64,000 bases of DNA from DATCHW01 sp963806045. Lineage in GTDB: Bacteria; Bacteroidota; Ignavibacteria; Tepidaquicellales; Tepidaquicellaceae. Under the pieces are notes generated by a model that was given only the letters and a program-made list of their open reading frames with translations, searched no databases and was not told where the DNA came from. The DNA is taken from positions 128,680 to 192,679 of the forward strand of contig CAWDWP010000016.1 of the NCBI GenBank assembly GCA_963806045.1, read 5' to 3'. Made by a program: the position numbers and the translations under genes. This document shows positions 49,908 through 59,882 of the stretch, piece by piece; position 1 is the first letter of the stretch, and each line of letters begins with the position of its first letter.

Positions 49908-50906
49908 CTAAATCTCTATTAAAGCTCCTTTTTGCTTAACAGATTTATCTGCTGCCTCAAGAATTTCAACAACTTTCAATCCATCATCACCATTTGTTAA
50001 TGGTTTTCTTTTTTCCAGAATAGAATTAATAAATTCTTCTACACCAAGCGTTAATGCTTCGGTTTGATTTACTTTTGGAGAATACATATCTCCTATTCTA
50101 TATTGAACCAATGCATCATAAATACCAAGTTTTTCTTTTAGCTCCACTCCACTATCATAAACTTTAATTTTTTCCAGGTTTTCCATATCATCAAAAACTA
50201 GCATTTTTCTTGTTCCTCCTGCAATCATTCTTCTTATTTTTACGGGGGAAGTCCAATTCACATGAAAATGAGCAAAACAGTTATTTTCGAAATAAACCGA
50301 TATGTATGCAACATTCTCGTGATCAAAATAATTTGCAATACCGGTTGCTGAAACTGATATTGCTTTCTTGTCAAGCAGGTAAAACATAATTGAGAGGTCG
50401 TGCGGAGCAAGATCCCAGATTACATTAACATCAGTTTGAAATAATCCCAGATTTATTCGAACCGAATCAAAATAAAGGATATCCCCCAGTTCGTTTCTAT
50501 CTATTATTTCTTTCATTTTATTTACTGCACCTGTATAAATAAATGTATGGTCAACAAATACATTTAGAGATTTTTTTTCGGCAAGTTCTAAAATTTCCTT
50601 CGCCTGAGCAGAGCTTGAGGTAAATGGTTTTTCAACCCAGATATGTTTTCCGGATTCGAGTGCTTTTTTTGCTAATTTATAATGAGTATCTACCGGAGAA
50701 GCTATAACTATAATTTCAATTTTTTTATTTTTAAACAAATGATCGCAATCAGTTGTCAATTCCACTTCGGGAAATCTTTTAGAAATAAACTCAAGCCTTT
50801 GTCTGTTTATATCATACGCATGAACTTTTTGAACTTTACTATTTCCGAGAAAATTCCTGATTAAATTTGGACCCCAATAACCAACTCCAATAACTGCTGC
50901 TTCCAT
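49908..50906 (-). CDS. Gfo/Idh/MocA family oxidoreductase
   Basis: The 332-residue protein is intact. It starts MEAAVIGVGYWGPNLIRNF (NAD-binding Rossmann fold), with IIVIASPVDTHYKLAKKAL, GKHIWVEKPFTSS (catalytic EKP) and APHDLSIMFYLL. It is paralogous to the frameshifted gene at 47275 and forms the second acetyltransferase-oxidoreductase pair of this locus. The expected role is C3 oxidation of a UDP-sugar or sugar acid. Confidence 0.93.
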   Translation of the reverse strand: MEAAVIGVGYWGPNLIRNFLGNSKVQKVHAYDINRQRLEFISKRFPEVELTTDCDHLFKNKKIEIIVIASPVDTHYKLAKKALESGKHIWVEKPFTSSSAQAKEILELAEKKSLNVFVDHTFIYTGAVNKMKEIIDRNELGDILYFDSVRINLGLFQTDVNVIWDLAPHDLSIMFYLLDKKAISVSATGIANYFDHENVAYISVYFENNCFAHFHVNWTSPVKIRRMIAGGTRKMLVFDDMENLEKIKVYDSGVELKEKLGIYDALVQYRIGDMYSPKVNQTEALTLGVEEFINSILEKRKPLTNGDDGLKVVEILEAADKSVKQKGALIEI

Positions 50907-51000
50907 AATTTTTAATAATGATTAAATGATTAGTATAAATATTTTAATTCGTTACTTCGATTAGAATTTTGATGTATAAGATTACAGAAAATTGAATTAA

Positions 51001-52431
51001 TTATTTTCCTCCTTTGGCGAAGACCATAACCGGAACTGTTTTAAAAATAAGTTGTAAATCCAGCCAGGGAGATAAGTTATTGATGTAATATAAATCAATA
51101 ACGATTGAATCATTAAAATTAACGTTACTTCTTCCTGATACTTGCCATAGTCCAGTGCATCCGGGTAAAACAGATAATCTTCTTTTCTGCCATTCATCAT
51201 AATGTTCGTATTCATAGGGAAGACACGGTCTTGGACCCACTAGGCTCATATCACCTTTGAAAACATTAAAGAACTGTGGTAATTCATCAAGAGAATATTT
51301 TCTTAATAATATACCGACTTTTGTTACCCGTTTCTGATTTACAATTTTTCCATCATTAGTATTACTTTTAATATATTTAATCATCAGGTCTCTTCTCATT
51401 TTATCTTCACCATCTATCATTCTCATAGTTCTGAATTTGTAAATATTAAACGGTTTTCCATCCTTACCTATTCTTAATTGTTTGTATATTATCGGACCTT
51501 TTGAACTAAACTTTATCAATATCGAAGTGATTATATAAAAAGGACTTAATAGTATAATACCAATAAAAGCACCTATATAATCAATCAATCTTTTAGCAAT
51601 TATATAAAGATTTTCATTTAATTTTATTGACACGTCTACTACCGGAACGTCTGAATATTCTTCTGAAAATAATTTATCAGGTATTATTTGGAATAACTCA
51701 GATGTAACTTTCACAGTGGCTTTTGTTTTCTGACATTTATCAATTATTTCGAGTAAGTTTTCATAGTTAATATTGTCGATGCATATAACGATTTCGTCAA
51801 AATTTGTTACCTGAGAAATCTTTTCTAATTCGTTTGTATTTCCTAATACTTTCAAGTGTCTGAATACTTTCGAATCCTTTTCGATTTTGTCGTCAACAAA
51901 ACCGATGATTTTAACACCATACATATTCTCAATCAGCATTTTTTGAGCAAAGAGAACTCCTGATTTACCTGCACCTATTATCAGAAGATTTCTTTTAAAT
52001 ACTGAAATACTTAATCGCTTTGCATAAATAATCTGTATAAAAAATACCCTTATCAATAGAAACCAAAATATTGAACTAACGAAGTAAAGTATCAAAAATA
52101 ATCTTGAATCTGAAAAAAATTGTGATTTCAGGAAAAAGAATAATATAATTAAAAAGAATATTCCATAAAGCATTGATTTTATTACTATCGTGAGCTGTAA
52201 AGCTCTTGTCAGAAATAAATTCAGTTTGTAGAGATTATTATAGTGAAAAATAAATATTATTAAAGAATTCGCAATAATTCCTAATAACAAATCATTTATT
52301 GAAAATTCACTGAAACTGAAAAATAATTGAGGGTGTACAAAATCATATATTATTCTTGCGGAAAGAAATGACAAAGTTAATGCTAATAAATCTAATCCTA
52401 ATATAAAATATTTGTATTTAGGGTATCTCAA
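51001..52431 (-). CDS. Polyprenyl-phosphate sugar-1-phosphate transferase
   Basis: The 476 residues have five N-terminal helices, a CoA_binding_3 Rossmann region (NLLIIGAGKSGVLFAQ) and a bacterial sugar transferase domain with KRLIDYIGAFIGIILL, YKQLRIGKDGKPFNIYKFR, RKYSLDELPQFFNVFKGDM, SLVGPRPCLPYEYEHY and PGCTGLWQVSGRS. It should load the first sugar of the locus onto undecaprenyl phosphate. TTG start at 52431, 3 bp from the aminotransferase gene. It is the second such enzyme in the window, with only the C-terminal domain strongly alike. Confidence 0.94.
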   Translation of the reverse strand: MRYPKYKYFILGLDLLALTLSFLSARIIYDFVHPQLFFSFSEFSINDLLLGIIANSLIIFIFHYNNLYKLNLFLTRALQLTIVIKSMLYGIFFLIILFFFLKSQFFSDSRLFLILYFVSSIFWFLLIRVFFIQIIYAKRLSISVFKRNLLIIGAGKSGVLFAQKMLIENMYGVKIIGFVDDKIEKDSKVFRHLKVLGNTNELEKISQVTNFDEIVICIDNINYENLLEIIDKCQKTKATVKVTSELFQIIPDKLFSEEYSDVPVVDVSIKLNENLYIIAKRLIDYIGAFIGIILLSPFYIITSILIKFSSKGPIIYKQLRIGKDGKPFNIYKFRTMRMIDGEDKMRRDLMIKYIKSNTNDGKIVNQKRVTKVGILLRKYSLDELPQFFNVFKGDMSLVGPRPCLPYEYEHYDEWQKRRLSVLPGCTGLWQVSGRSNVNFNDSIVIDLYYINNLSPWLDLQLIFKTVPVMVFAKGGK

Positions 52432-52434
52432 TAT

Positions 52435-53547
52435 TTATTTATTGAAATAAGTTTTTATTTCTTTACAGATAAAATTAATTTGTTCATCATTTAATTCCGG
52501 AAACATAGGCAAAGACAAACAAGATTCGGCAAGTTCTTCAGTTTCCGGAAAATCGCCTTTTTTATAACCTAATTCTGCAAAGCAAGGCTGTAAATGTAGT
52601 GGAATGGGATAATGCAATCCGGTAGAAATTCCATTATTATTCAAATATTGGGCTAATTCTTCCCGTTTATTATTTCTGACCTTTATAACAAATAAATGGT
52701 ACACGTGCTTTGCGTATTCCATCTCTTTTGGCAAAACTATTTGCTCAACATCTTTTAGCAGTTCATTATATTTCGCAGCAACTCTTCTTCTTCCATCAGT
52801 CCATTTATTGAGATATTTCAGTTTTACTCCGAGAACTGCTCCCTGAATGCCTTCCATACGGTAATTGTGACCATATATCAAATGTGTATATTTTTTTTCA
52901 GACCCATGTTCTCTCATCATTTTAAACTTTTCTGCTAACTCATCATTATTTGTTGTAACTGCACCTCCTTCACCATATGCACCAAGATTTTTTCCCGGAT
53001 AGAAGCTGAATGATGCCGCTTCGGAAAGTCCTCCGACCTTCTTACCTTTATATTCTGATAAGTGTGCCTGTGCACAATCCTCCACCAATTTCAAATTGTG
53101 TTTTTTGGCAATTTCGTTAAGTGCGTCTAAATCTGCGGGTTGCCCATATAAATGAACAGCAACAATTGCCTTAGTTTTCGATGTTATCGCAGCTTCGACT
53201 TTTGAGGGATCAAGATTGTAGCTTTCCGGATGACAGTCAACGAAAACTGGTTTTGCTCCGCACAAAGTCGCCCCCCAAACAGTAGCAATAAAAGTATCTG
53301 CAGGTATTATCACTTCATCACCCGGTTTTATTCCGAGTGCCCAGAGTACAAGATGGTTCCCGTCAGTGCCGGAACTCACGCCATAACAGTGCTTTACACT
53401 ATGAGCTTCAGCGAAAGCTTTTTCAAATTCTGCAACAGGTTTACCGAGGATATATGCGGTATTATCCAAAACATTATGGATTGCCGCATCGACTTCTTCT
53501 TTAATGGATCTGTATTGAGCTTTTAAATCTAGAAAAGGTATTTGCAA
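52435..53547 (-). CDS. DegT/DnrJ/EryC1/StrS sugar aminotransferase
   Basis: The 370-residue PLP enzyme has IPFLDLKAQYRSIKEE, SSGTDGNHLVLWAL, VIIPADTFIATVWG, LVEDCAQAHLSEYKG (cofactor Asp) and FSFYPGKNLGAYGEGGAV (Schiff-base Lys). The TTG start is well supported: GAGGAG lies six bases before it. It belongs to the second sugar-building set, with the genes at 49436 and 49908, although the sugar transferase gene is inserted between. Confidence 0.95.
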   Translation of the reverse strand: MQIPFLDLKAQYRSIKEEVDAAIHNVLDNTAYILGKPVAEFEKAFAEAHSVKHCYGVSSGTDGNHLVLWALGIKPGDEVIIPADTFIATVWGATLCGAKPVFVDCHPESYNLDPSKVEAAITSKTKAIVAVHLYGQPADLDALNEIAKKHNLKLVEDCAQAHLSEYKGKKVGGLSEAASFSFYPGKNLGAYGEGGAVTTNNDELAEKFKMMREHGSEKKYTHLIYGHNYRMEGIQGAVLGVKLKYLNKWTDGRRRVAAKYNELLKDVEQIVLPKEMEYAKHVYHLFVIKVRNNKREELAQYLNNNGISTGLHYPIPLHLQPCFAELGYKKGDFPETEELAESCLSLPMFPELNDEQINFICKEIKTYFNK

Positions 53548-53562
53548 TTAATTCTCCTCATA

Positions 53563-54579
53563 TTAAACATTAATAAATATGTCAACAATATCCCGTGATA
53601 AAAATTTATTTATTGGTATAAATTCACTTTTCGGTTTTCTTTTCACATCAATATTGTATATATCTTCTACTTTATCTATAAAATTAAGCATTTTTTTTTC
53701 AAAAAGATATTCATCGATAAAAGGCTTTTTGCCTGTGAATATACTATAAGTATCTGTACCTAACAAAGCGGACTCTCTGTTCATTGTTCCACCTCCGCTT
53801 ACAGTTATGTCCGAACAATAAAGTAATTGCAAACCATCAACAGGTTCATCGAGAAATCTAAATTTCTTATTCGAAGGAACATTTTTCAAAATATGGTTTT
53901 TATCTGAACTTGTCCGGGAGGTTATCAGGATTTGTACATTTTCAAAAGTAGTAAAGTGTTTAATAGATTCTATTAAAAACTGCTCACTTTTCTCATTGTG
54001 ATAATTACTGGATAAAGCGGGGGGACGGATTGTTATTAATATTTCATCATCCTTTACTCCGATTTTTTTTCTAAATTCAGGGTCCGGATTAAAATACTGG
54101 AGGTAAATCTCCTCTTTAATACCATTATATCGTATAATTTTTTTTAAATTGAATCCTGCTTTTTTAAGTCTCGTATCGGGGATAATTGCAGGAAACAAAA
54201 TATAATCTGATAAATAATTGAATATTCTATTCTCTGTGTATTCATAATCCAGCATAACTAAAGTTTTCAAACCTAGATATTTAGCTGCAACAATCTGTGT
54301 TCTTGAACCGTGACTTATCGCAGTTTTAATGTTTTTTCCCTTGATAAATTTTTTTAGTTCTAAGCTTCTTTGAAATAGATTTAATACTTTTCCAAATTTA
54401 TTTTTTCCGCCATGTTTACCTATAAGAGTATGCTTTATATCCCATAATTCCAATAATTCTTTTGTCTGTGCAAAATCCCTCGCCGTTATTAAATACTCGA
54501 TTTCACGATTCTTCAGTTCATCAAATATCGGTCTGAAAATAAGCACATGCGGAGAATTGTCTAAGTCAAACCAGAACAT
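53563..54579 (-). CDS. DUF354 domain protein (GT-B-like)
   Basis: The 338 residues start FWFDLDNSPHVLIFRPI, the signature beginning of DUF354, and include ISHGSRTQIVAAKYLGLKT, VMLDYEYTEN, ILITIRPPALSSNYHNEKSE, and CSDITVSGGGTMNRESALLGT with the nucleotide-sugar loop. DUF354 proteins have a GT-B fold like UDP-GlcNAc 2-epimerases and are frequent in surface-polysaccharide loci. The reaction is not established. It is 15 bp from the aminotransferase gene. Confidence 0.92.
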   Translation of the reverse strand: MFWFDLDNSPHVLIFRPIFDELKNREIEYLITARDFAQTKELLELWDIKHTLIGKHGGKNKFGKVLNLFQRSLELKKFIKGKNIKTAISHGSRTQIVAAKYLGLKTLVMLDYEYTENRIFNYLSDYILFPAIIPDTRLKKAGFNLKKIIRYNGIKEEIYLQYFNPDPEFRKKIGVKDDEILITIRPPALSSNYHNEKSEQFLIESIKHFTTFENVQILITSRTSSDKNHILKNVPSNKKFRFLDEPVDGLQLLYCSDITVSGGGTMNRESALLGTDTYSIFTGKKPFIDEYLFEKKMLNFIDKVEDIYNIDVKRKPKSEFIPINKFLSRDIVDIFINV

Positions 54580-54621
54580 AATAAAAATAAATATAAGTCA
54601 TGATGTCAATCTTGTTTGATA

Positions 54622-55725
54622 TTATAATAATTCTAAATTAGTGAACTCTCTATAATCCTTGCACCCAGCCCAGGAATATAAAACCCAGCCCAATTCGTAA
54701 GATCTACATTCTTTATTAATTACAAGGTTATGTTTATTTTCAAGGTTAGCATTAGTGTTTAATAAACTCAAATAATATGAGCATATCAATCTTTTTACTC
54801 GTTCAAATTTTCCTTTCTTTTTGACAGATCGATAAATAAAAAAAGGATTTTCATTTATCATTTTAAACCCTTTGTTATTGTAACCAAACAACCACCTATA
54901 ACTCTTAATAATCGCCTGGTCTGCCTCTACTAATCCTAAATCCCTGGCCGGGAGCAGAAAGAGAATTGACATGGAATCCTGATGGACACTATATATCTGA
55001 TACCAGTCTAAAATATTCGATGTCTTTGAATTATAGAACCATGCCCATTCTCCGGAATCAGACTGCATTTTAATAATTCTAAGAGTAATCTTCTTAAAAT
55101 TATTTATTGCATCATCATCATTAAAAGCTTTTCCATATTCATATAAGGATTTCAAATAATATGTGATAGCACCAAAAGATACAAAGCTTTTTCTAAGAGA
55201 ATATGGTTCATTAAATGGCAAAATAGCATTAACATTTATATAATACTTTTTTATAACTTTATATACAATTTCGGTATAAGACAATACTTTGGACTGATTT
55301 TGAACTTTAGAATATTCAACAAGACCCATGAGTAACCAACTTATTTCCTGCAAATTCAATTTTGTAAAATCCTTTTCCGTTTGAAAACTATGATGAATGT
55401 CACTAAATAGTTGATCCGCTTTTGACTTATCGAAATAGGACAATACTGACAAAAATAAACCTTTATCACCCCAATTTCGAATAGAATCCCAGTTATGTTT
55501 AATAAAATCCATAATTAAATTATTTACATCCCAATCAAGTTTTTGTAACTTTGACAACTTATATAAACCAGCAATACAAATGATGGAGTATCTAATTGCA
55601 AGCGGATTTGTTATATCATTATAAAAATTGTTATTAATTATTTTTGTAGAAAATGAAAATATCTTTCTTTCATCATCATACATCTTTTTTAACGTGCTTA
55701 AAGTCTTAGTGAATAATGCATCCAT
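54622..55725 (-). CDS. Predicted alpha/alpha-toroid protein of unknown function
   Basis: The 367 residues are almost entirely helical, with repeated pairs such as LAIRYSIICIAGLYKLSKL, LFLSVLSYFDKS, ISWLLMGLVEYSKVQ and AITYYLKSLYEYGK, and a GEWAWFYN segment near residue 228. This looks like the (alpha/alpha)6 toroid of polysaccharide lyases, GH88/GH105 or terpenoid cyclases. No catalytic set is recognised and there is no signal peptide. A similar toroid protein is encoded at 58585-59822, and the two bracket asnB and the acyltransferase-like gene. Confidence 0.75.
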   Translation of the reverse strand: MDALFTKTLSTLKKMYDDERKIFSFSTKIINNNFYNDITNPLAIRYSIICIAGLYKLSKLQKLDWDVNNLIMDFIKHNWDSIRNWGDKGLFLSVLSYFDKSKADQLFSDIHHSFQTEKDFTKLNLQEISWLLMGLVEYSKVQNQSKVLSYTEIVYKVIKKYYINVNAILPFNEPYSLRKSFVSFGAITYYLKSLYEYGKAFNDDDAINNFKKITLRIIKMQSDSGEWAWFYNSKTSNILDWYQIYSVHQDSMSILFLLPARDLGLVEADQAIIKSYRWLFGYNNKGFKMINENPFFIYRSVKKKGKFERVKRLICSYYLSLLNTNANLENKHNLVINKECRSYELGWVLYSWAGCKDYREFTNLELL

Positions 55726-55772
55726 ATCAATCCTGATGAAATATTGATTGGTTTAAGTTGAAAAACATTCTT

Positions 55773-56697
55773 CTAAATTAGTTCTATGACCTGAACATTA
55801 AAAAATATTATCAACAATAAATAGATTTTCCCTGATTGGCATAGTTTATCAGCGCCGTTAGAGATGTCGGAAGCTTTTACACGAAACATTGGAATACCAT
55901 GAAATTTCCATTGATATAATTCTTGTTTTGTTAAAAGTTTTTCTAACAAATCAACTCGTCGTATTAGAGGAGTATATTTATAGGTAAGATTATAATTGAA
56001 TATTTCATTTTCAGATTTAATATTTACGAGAGTAGTGTCTATATTAAAATTAACCGGAAACTTGTCTCCCATTATATCTTCGACATGGTGAACTTGAGTT
56101 AGACAGCGATAATAATGAACTCCAAGACCGAGAATCACTGTTTTATACTTAGTCATAATATCAAAAGGAGAATTAGTACCATAATTCGATGTCAAATGAT
56201 GTTTACTTGTAATCTCTCCGGCTAAAGGACCCGTAGCACCAAACGCTGTGAGATGGATGCAAACTTCTGATAACACCCGGTTGTTTTCTAAAATATTCAC
56301 TAATAAGTCCCATTCGCGATATTGCTCTTTTTGAGTCAAAAAATGGTTTATTCCTGTAATATTGTAAAAAGTTAATTTTATTATTCCCAAGTATAAAAGC
56401 CGGCATAGCAAGAGTTTTATTCTTACAAATCATTAACAATACATTTAGTATTTCACTTATGCTACCTTTATACGCCCGGCTAATCTCATCAAAGGAACTA
56501 TGTACCATCAAAATATCAAAATCAGTATTAATATTTTTCATTATTTCTTTTTTCAAATCCTCTGAATTAAATGTCCCATAGATAAACTTAATATATTTAC
56601 TATTTTTATTCTTAAAATGTGATATTCTGCTTTTAATTTTATATCGTACATCTTCTGAGAGATATTTTCGGGAATAATTATAGATTTTACTTTGCAT
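55773..56697 (-). CDS. AAC(3)-like N-acyltransferase, frameshifted
   Basis: Two frames (56203-56697 and 55773-56411) combine into about 308 residues. The fold family is that of aminoglycoside 3-N-acetyltransferase: LMVHSSFDEISRAYKGS, LAMPAF, RSLHPSHSV (conserved HP-HS), then GATGPLAGEITSKHH, NSPFDIM, VILGLGVHYYRCLTQVHHVE. The first frame runs out at CAC AGC GTT TGG; dropping one base at about 56241-56243 gives HSV-GATGPLAGEI. In a polysaccharide locus it more likely acylates an amino sugar than an antibiotic. Confidence 0.82.
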
Positions 56698-56711
56698 TTA
56701 AAATGTATCCT

Positions 56712-58581
56712 TTATAACTTTCGATAAAAATTATTGTACCACAATTCGAATGAGTAAAGTGTTAGTATTTCCCAGAAAAATGTATCTTGATTATTCAAAT
56801 GCTGCTTCAGCATTAATTTAATATATTCAACATTAAAATATTCATTACAAGCAGAATCTTTATTAGTTAATAAACTTTCGAGCATATTCATAAACTTTGG
56901 ATCTTTAAACCATTCAGAAAATGGAATTTCAAACCCCTTTTTTTTTCTTCCGGTAATAGTAGCAGGCAGCCATTGACTTACCGCTTTTTTATGCAAGTAT
57001 TTATGTGTTGTTCCTTTTAATTTATATTTCGATGGTATAGATTCAAGAAACTTAACTAACTCAATATCGAGAAAAGGAACTCTCATCTCTAAAGAAGCTG
57101 CCATTGTCATTTTATCTCCATAAAGCAACAAAGAATCCGACAAGCTTGTTCGGGTATCGATGTACATTAATTTAGATAACGAATCATTCATGTTAATAGT
57201 TGATTGATAATAATTCGATATTAAATCTTTGTCATCAGTATTCATTTTATCATATTTCTCTTTCACAAGTAATTCTTTCTGTATCGGATTGAAGATTGTA
57301 TATATTGCCAAGAACATATCAATTTCATTATTTTCTGAGCATACGTATAAAATTCTTTTTAATTTTTCACTAATAATTATTTTATCCAGTTTAATTTTAC
57401 GCAATATATCATAAAACAATCTATATTTAATCAAATACGATAATCCCCTATATCTATTATAACCCGCTAATAGTTCGTCGGCTCCCTGACCTGATAAAAC
57501 AACCTTTAAATGTTTAGATACTAATTTTGACAGAAAAAATAAAGCAGTGGATGAATTGCATACAGGTTCTTCAAGATAAGAAAATGATATTGGAAAAAAT
57601 TCATTGAACTGATTTTGAGAAATTGTTGTGGAAATATGTTCTACACCAATTATTTGTGAAGATGTTATAGCATCTTCTATTTCATTATACTTCGAACCTT
57701 CTTCGAAACCTATTGTAAATGCTTTAATTTTTGAATTTGAATATTTATTCATGAAATATCCAATAATAGCAGAATCCACTCCCCCACTCAAAAATAAACC
57801 TACCGGAACATCACTCATCATTTGTTTTTTTACTGCATTTTCAAGAAGCCTTTGATATTCTGATATTGCATCATCAAAAGAAATGTTAATCGTTTCAGGT
57901 TTATATTCCCAAAAAGATTTTTTCTCGAATTTTCCATTTGAATTTACTTTTAAAAAATGTCCCGGTTCTAATTTGTAAATATTTTTAAATAAAGTATAAG
58001 GTGACGGATTATATCGAAAAGTTAAAAAATTATTTAATGCATTATGATCTATTTCTTTTTTGACAGTTCTATCCTGAAATATAGCTTTCAATTCAGAGCC
58101 GAATAATAATTGATTTTGGTCTACATAATAATATAACGGTTTTACGCCTATATGATCCCGGGCAAGTATAACATGATTGTTCTTTTTATCAAAAATGGCA
58201 AAAGCGAATATTCCATTTAATTTATAAAATTCTTCAGGTCCATACTCTTCATAAAAATGTATAATTACTTCTGTGTCAGAATTATTTTTAAATACATGGC
58301 CTTTCTTTTGCAAATCAGATTTCAAGACTTTATAATTATAAATTTCCCCATTGAACACAATCCATATATCCCCATTTTCATTGGGCATGGGCTGGCTCCC
58401 ATTGATCAAATCTATAATGCTCAGTCTTCTGTGACCAAAACCAGACTCCTGCTTCCTGACAAACATAATAACCTTCTCCGTCGGGTCCACGGTGATATAA
58501 CGTGTTATTCATTTTTTTTAATAAGTCATCATCAATTGACTCATTTTTATTAAATTTATATATTCCTGTTATACCACACAT
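56712..58581 (-). CDS. asnB: Asparagine synthase-like amidotransferase, frameshifted
   Basis: The locus starts with ATG TGT at 58581 (MCGITGIYKFN; Cys2 is the glutamine nucleophile) and HRGPDGEGYYV. That frame is lost after CQEAGV, and the frame 56712-58490 continues GFGHRRLSIIDL once one T near 58441-58447 is ignored. The rest includes FNGEIYNYKVL, the ATP loop LFLSGGVDSAIIG, LSGQGADELLAGY and ASLEMRVPFLD. The total is about 622 residues, a normal AsnB length. In O-antigen loci such proteins (WbpS type) amidate sugar carboxyl groups; this role is inferred. Confidence 0.9.
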
Positions 58582-58584
58582 TTA

Positions 58585-59822
58585 TTATTTATTCAGGATT
58601 AATATCTGAGTTAATGCAAGAAATAATTGTGATTGTGCCCATCTCAAAAACGGAATTTTAATTGTTTTATGTGGAAAATAAATACGGGTGATTGCATGTC
58701 CTTTCCTTGTGAGATATTTATTTAAGACTTTGGAAGTTAAGTTTAAAGATAATGTCATTGAATCTTCGAGGAGTTCATTAAGTAGAACACCCAGTGAAAT
58801 ACTTTCGGCATAATCATATATTTCTATTTTCAAAAAACTAAATTTATTTTTTAAGGAAAATGGTTTGGGTTCTCCATTTTGGTAAAACAGATTATGTTTG
58901 TAATACTCATAACCTTTTACGATTGAATCATCAACTTTCTTATCTTTTAAAACCTTGTTTATTTTGTAAAGATTCTTAAGCACAAAACATGTATGAATAT
59001 TATCAATAAATAGTTCTTGCTGATTATCCATCGAATAAAGCCAGGAACCATTCTCTCTTTGGCTTTTAATAATGAAGTTCACAAGTTTTTTTGCTTTATC
59101 CAGATATGTTTCATTACCAAATCTATTATATGATTCAATTAAAATATATGCTCCATAGGCACTTGCGTTAATTACTTTGGTTTTATCTGTAGGATGAATA
59201 ACTAAGAGCAATAGTGTCCTCTGAAATTTCAACTTCATTTAAATCATAATTAACAAAATTGCATATAGATGAAGCTATATCCAAATATTTTTGATTTCGT
59301 GTATGATCATATAATTTCAAATATGCCTCAAAGCAATACGGTGTTACACTTACAAAAGGTGTCCTTTTTGGCCAAAATCCGTTTCTTGATTCCCAATTTA
59401 CAGGATAACCCCAGCAATATCCCGAATATCCGCTGCTACTTTGCAATAATAAATCGTTGCCAATTTCAATCGCTTCATTTAAATATTCTTTATTATCATA
59501 ATAATCATACAAATTTAAATTACCCATAATTAAATGAGCATCGGCAATGGCAAATCTTTTTTTTTATAAATGTTCTTGCTAAAGAAGGAATAAACATATC
59601 CATCAATATTATCGGAACTACCAATATTGAACCGATAATATTATTATGATAAAACATCTTTCTAATTTTTCCCCCGGTTTTTGTAGACATCAGATCATAA
59701 AGGTCGTATGTTTCATATCCGTAATTCTTTAGCCAGTCCGCAAACTTATTTACAGCAATCTCCAATTGATTAAAGAAGATATCTTTCTTCGCTTTATCAA
59801 TTAATATTTTTTGATTTTTCAA
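58585..59822 (-). CDS. Predicted alpha/alpha-toroid protein, broken by two frameshifts
   Basis: Three frames (59520-59822, 59183-59527, 58585-59238) form one helical protein of about 410 residues. The first join removes one A from an A9 run (plus-strand T9 at 59557-59565), giving TFIKKRFAIADAHLIMGNL. The second removes one base near 59208-59216, giving ALSYSPTDKTKVINAS. GYCWGYPVNWESRNG, VSVTPYCFEAYLKLYD, SAYGAYILIESYNRF and RENGSWLYSMD are typical of toroid-fold glycan-handling proteins. It is 3 bp from asnB. TTG start at 59822. Function unknown. Confidence 0.75.
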
Positions 59823-59882
59823 TTTATTGCTTTTTCATTATGAATCCTACCGATGTAAGTCTATGATAATTTCCCAAACTCT

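Noticed and set aside
50997..51215. 72-residue minus-strand ORF
   Set aside because: Alternate frame inside the sugar transferase gene at 51001.
55773..56697. Aminoglycoside resistance gene
   Set aside because: The AAC(3) fold is present, but the location in a polysaccharide locus makes a sugar acyltransferase more likely; no resistance context or mobile element is visible.
56712..58490. Independent start of asnB at 58490
   Set aside because: The N-terminal residues there (MDPTEKVIMF) are out-of-frame; the true start is ATG TGT at 58581 with the catalytic Cys2.
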